From Heliocybe sulcata (taxonomy: Eukaryota > Basidiomycota > Agaricomycetes > Gloeophyllales > Gloeophyllaceae): DNA of 64,000 nt. Shown here piece after piece: positions 62,769 to 64,000 of this stretch (positions within the stretch are counted from its first letter, which is position 1; each line of letters opens with the position of its first letter). The notes beneath the pieces were generated by a model, which saw nothing but the letters and a program-made list of their open reading frames with translations, was not told the DNA's origin and searched no databases. Where the stretch lies: the NCBI GenBank assembly GCA_004369045.1, contig ML213507.1, forward strand, positions 1,476,914 to 1,540,913, written 5' to 3'. The position numbers and the translations under genes were made by a program.

Positions 62769-63626
62769 GAGGTCGCGTCGTTTGTCCCGGCGGCCTTCTT
62801 AGTGGTGCTTGATGTTTAGTCTGGGGATTGTCTGGAGTGTGATGCGGTTTACGGCTTAGCGGGAGGAAGGCATGCATGGATGGAGGCGGGGCAGGGATGG
62901 ACGGGTTGGCGTCCTGATGTGGTGCACAGCGCCGCACCGTTCGGCGCCATAAATCACGGATATAGTACCTACGTAGCGTAGCAATACATTCACCTTATTT
63001 ACATCGAAAGTCGACCAGTGAGAGGAGGCTGGCCCGCGCGGCACAGCCACCCGACGCGAGACAGTCGTTTGCTGCTGCCATCACTGCGTCGAGCGCGGTG
63101 TCAGCCTCTGCTTCCTTGTAAGCTATCTGTCGGTCTTGGCATACATCTTCGGTCCTCCACCATCTTCTTTGACTTGCCTTCAGTGTCTGGCTCGGCTCCT
63201 CTTGCTTGCGAAGAATCCGGACGCTCTCGGGGCTGCCGCCCCTCCTCAAGTCCCACGGTGCATCGCAGAAGTTTAGGATTAGTGGGAAGGAGGGTATGCA
63301 ATGTGGGGAAGTGGTTTTCAGGTGCACAAATCTCGTCATTCTTCACCTCTACGCTTTTATGCAGGGATCCGTTGCCATGCCCGCCACGGTGTAAGGGTTC
63401 AGGCACGTAGATCATTGATTAGATATATTAGCTGTCCATTTCGGGCGAGTTCCATAGCTACATATAGTCTATAGTGAATGCAAAGCCGCCACCAAGCCTT
63501 GCGACGCAAACCAAATAATGTCAAAGTGATGTCGCCACAACACGATCACGTGTACTCCGATGCTCTGGCGCGCGTGTTGAAGTTGATGTTTGCCTTCCTC
63601 TTTCGCGAGCTTTTCTCCCACTTGTG
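62769..63626. other. intergenic downstream of squalene synthase
   Basis: This contains the squalene synthase 3' end. The open frames here lack domains. Nothing was recognised until the transposase-like fragment at the right edge. Confidence 0.45.
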
Positions 63627-64000
63627 ACTTCTGTGGACACCCTTCCTCCCCTGTATGGCATCGACCTTCCCCGACACTGGATCGGACGGCGAAACACGTA
63701 CCTGCGTACGGGTCACCCGAAAGCCCTCTCCTCATTCCAGACTTACCTCAAGCGCGGTTGGAAGGCTCATCTAGCAGCCACGGTCAGTAGTCGTCCCTAC
63801 GAGACCGACATCGCACAGTGGCAATGCAACTGCGGGCGACAGATGTACGATGCTCATGCCCTATGCAAGCATCTAGTTCAAGCGGTCCCGTACCCAAATC
63901 CGAAGTTCTGGAGGACTGTCTTTAGGCGACGGACTACCCCGATCTATCGACACCCTGACTTCCTTCCCGCCGTTGAGCTTACCGGGACAATCGACGAATA
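63627..64000 (+). mobile_element. SWIM zinc-finger, MULE transposase-like fragment (runs off the edge)
   Basis: A plus-strand frame reads LPPLYGIDLPRHW, then GHPKALSSFQTYLKRGWKAH, then YETDIAQWQCNCGRQMYDAHA, CKHLVQAVPYP and FRRRTTPIYRHPDF. The CxC...CxH spacing of CNC...CKH is a SWIM finger, which in fungi is common at the C terminus of MULE-like transposases. The frame upstream of 63627 is interrupted by TGA in the neighbouring frame. The piece runs off the right edge, so its completeness is unknown. Confidence 0.5.

Overview
The window reads as a gene-dense chromosome segment of a filamentous basidiomycete, most likely an Agaricomycete. Coding sequences are split by many 45-60 nt introns with GT...AG ends, the GC content is moderately high, TATA boxes sit 45-135 bp upstream of several start codons, and family-level signatures fit: a fungal HNH nuclease family that is expanded in mushrooms, a Gpa1-type G-alpha, and a Sulfotransfer_4-type protein. 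Exon joins were checked by hand by confirming that splice phases add up. Where exact exons are not given, only the outer coordinates are called.

Left part (1-16 kb): a proline-iminopeptidase-like hydrolase, three lineage-type unknown proteins, and an intact seven-exon sulfotransferase-like gene lie within long gene-poor stretches. At 6.5-7.9 kb two diverged copies of one TATA-driven unit lie head to head. At 10.4-11.8 kb there is a degenerate interspersed repeat.

Middle (16-44 kb): the splicing factor Prp6, a class A FAD monooxygenase, a deoxyribose-phosphate aldolase (DERA), a 2-oxoglutarate/Fe(II) oxygenase, a BCS1-like AAA ATPase, a sensor-like membrane protein, an intron-containing tRNA-Ser(CGA), a G-protein alpha subunit and a POT/PTR2 peptide transporter. 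Two HNH nuclease genes lie about 18 kb apart in inverted orientation. Each is flanked by whole or broken DERA sequence, and a third HNH tail relic lies at 60.7 kb. This is the signature of a repeatedly duplicated DERA/HNH segment.

Right part (44-64 kb): a NIMA-family kinase is divergent from cohesin SMC3. A Zn2Cys6 transcription factor with a 13-nt microexon follows. Then come thymidylate synthase with two ACGCGT (MCB-like) boxes in its promoter, an unknown protein, a Dap1-like cytochrome-b5-fold protein, and squalene synthase. The last two both belong to sterol synthesis. A hAT-like relic (56 kb) and a SWIM-finger transposase-like fragment at the right edge mark mobile-element debris.

Most of the window is core eukaryotic housekeeping (splicing, cohesion, dTMP and sterol synthesis, signalling). 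The unusual material is the DERA/HNH duplication, the inverted TATA unit and the small-exon gene structures.
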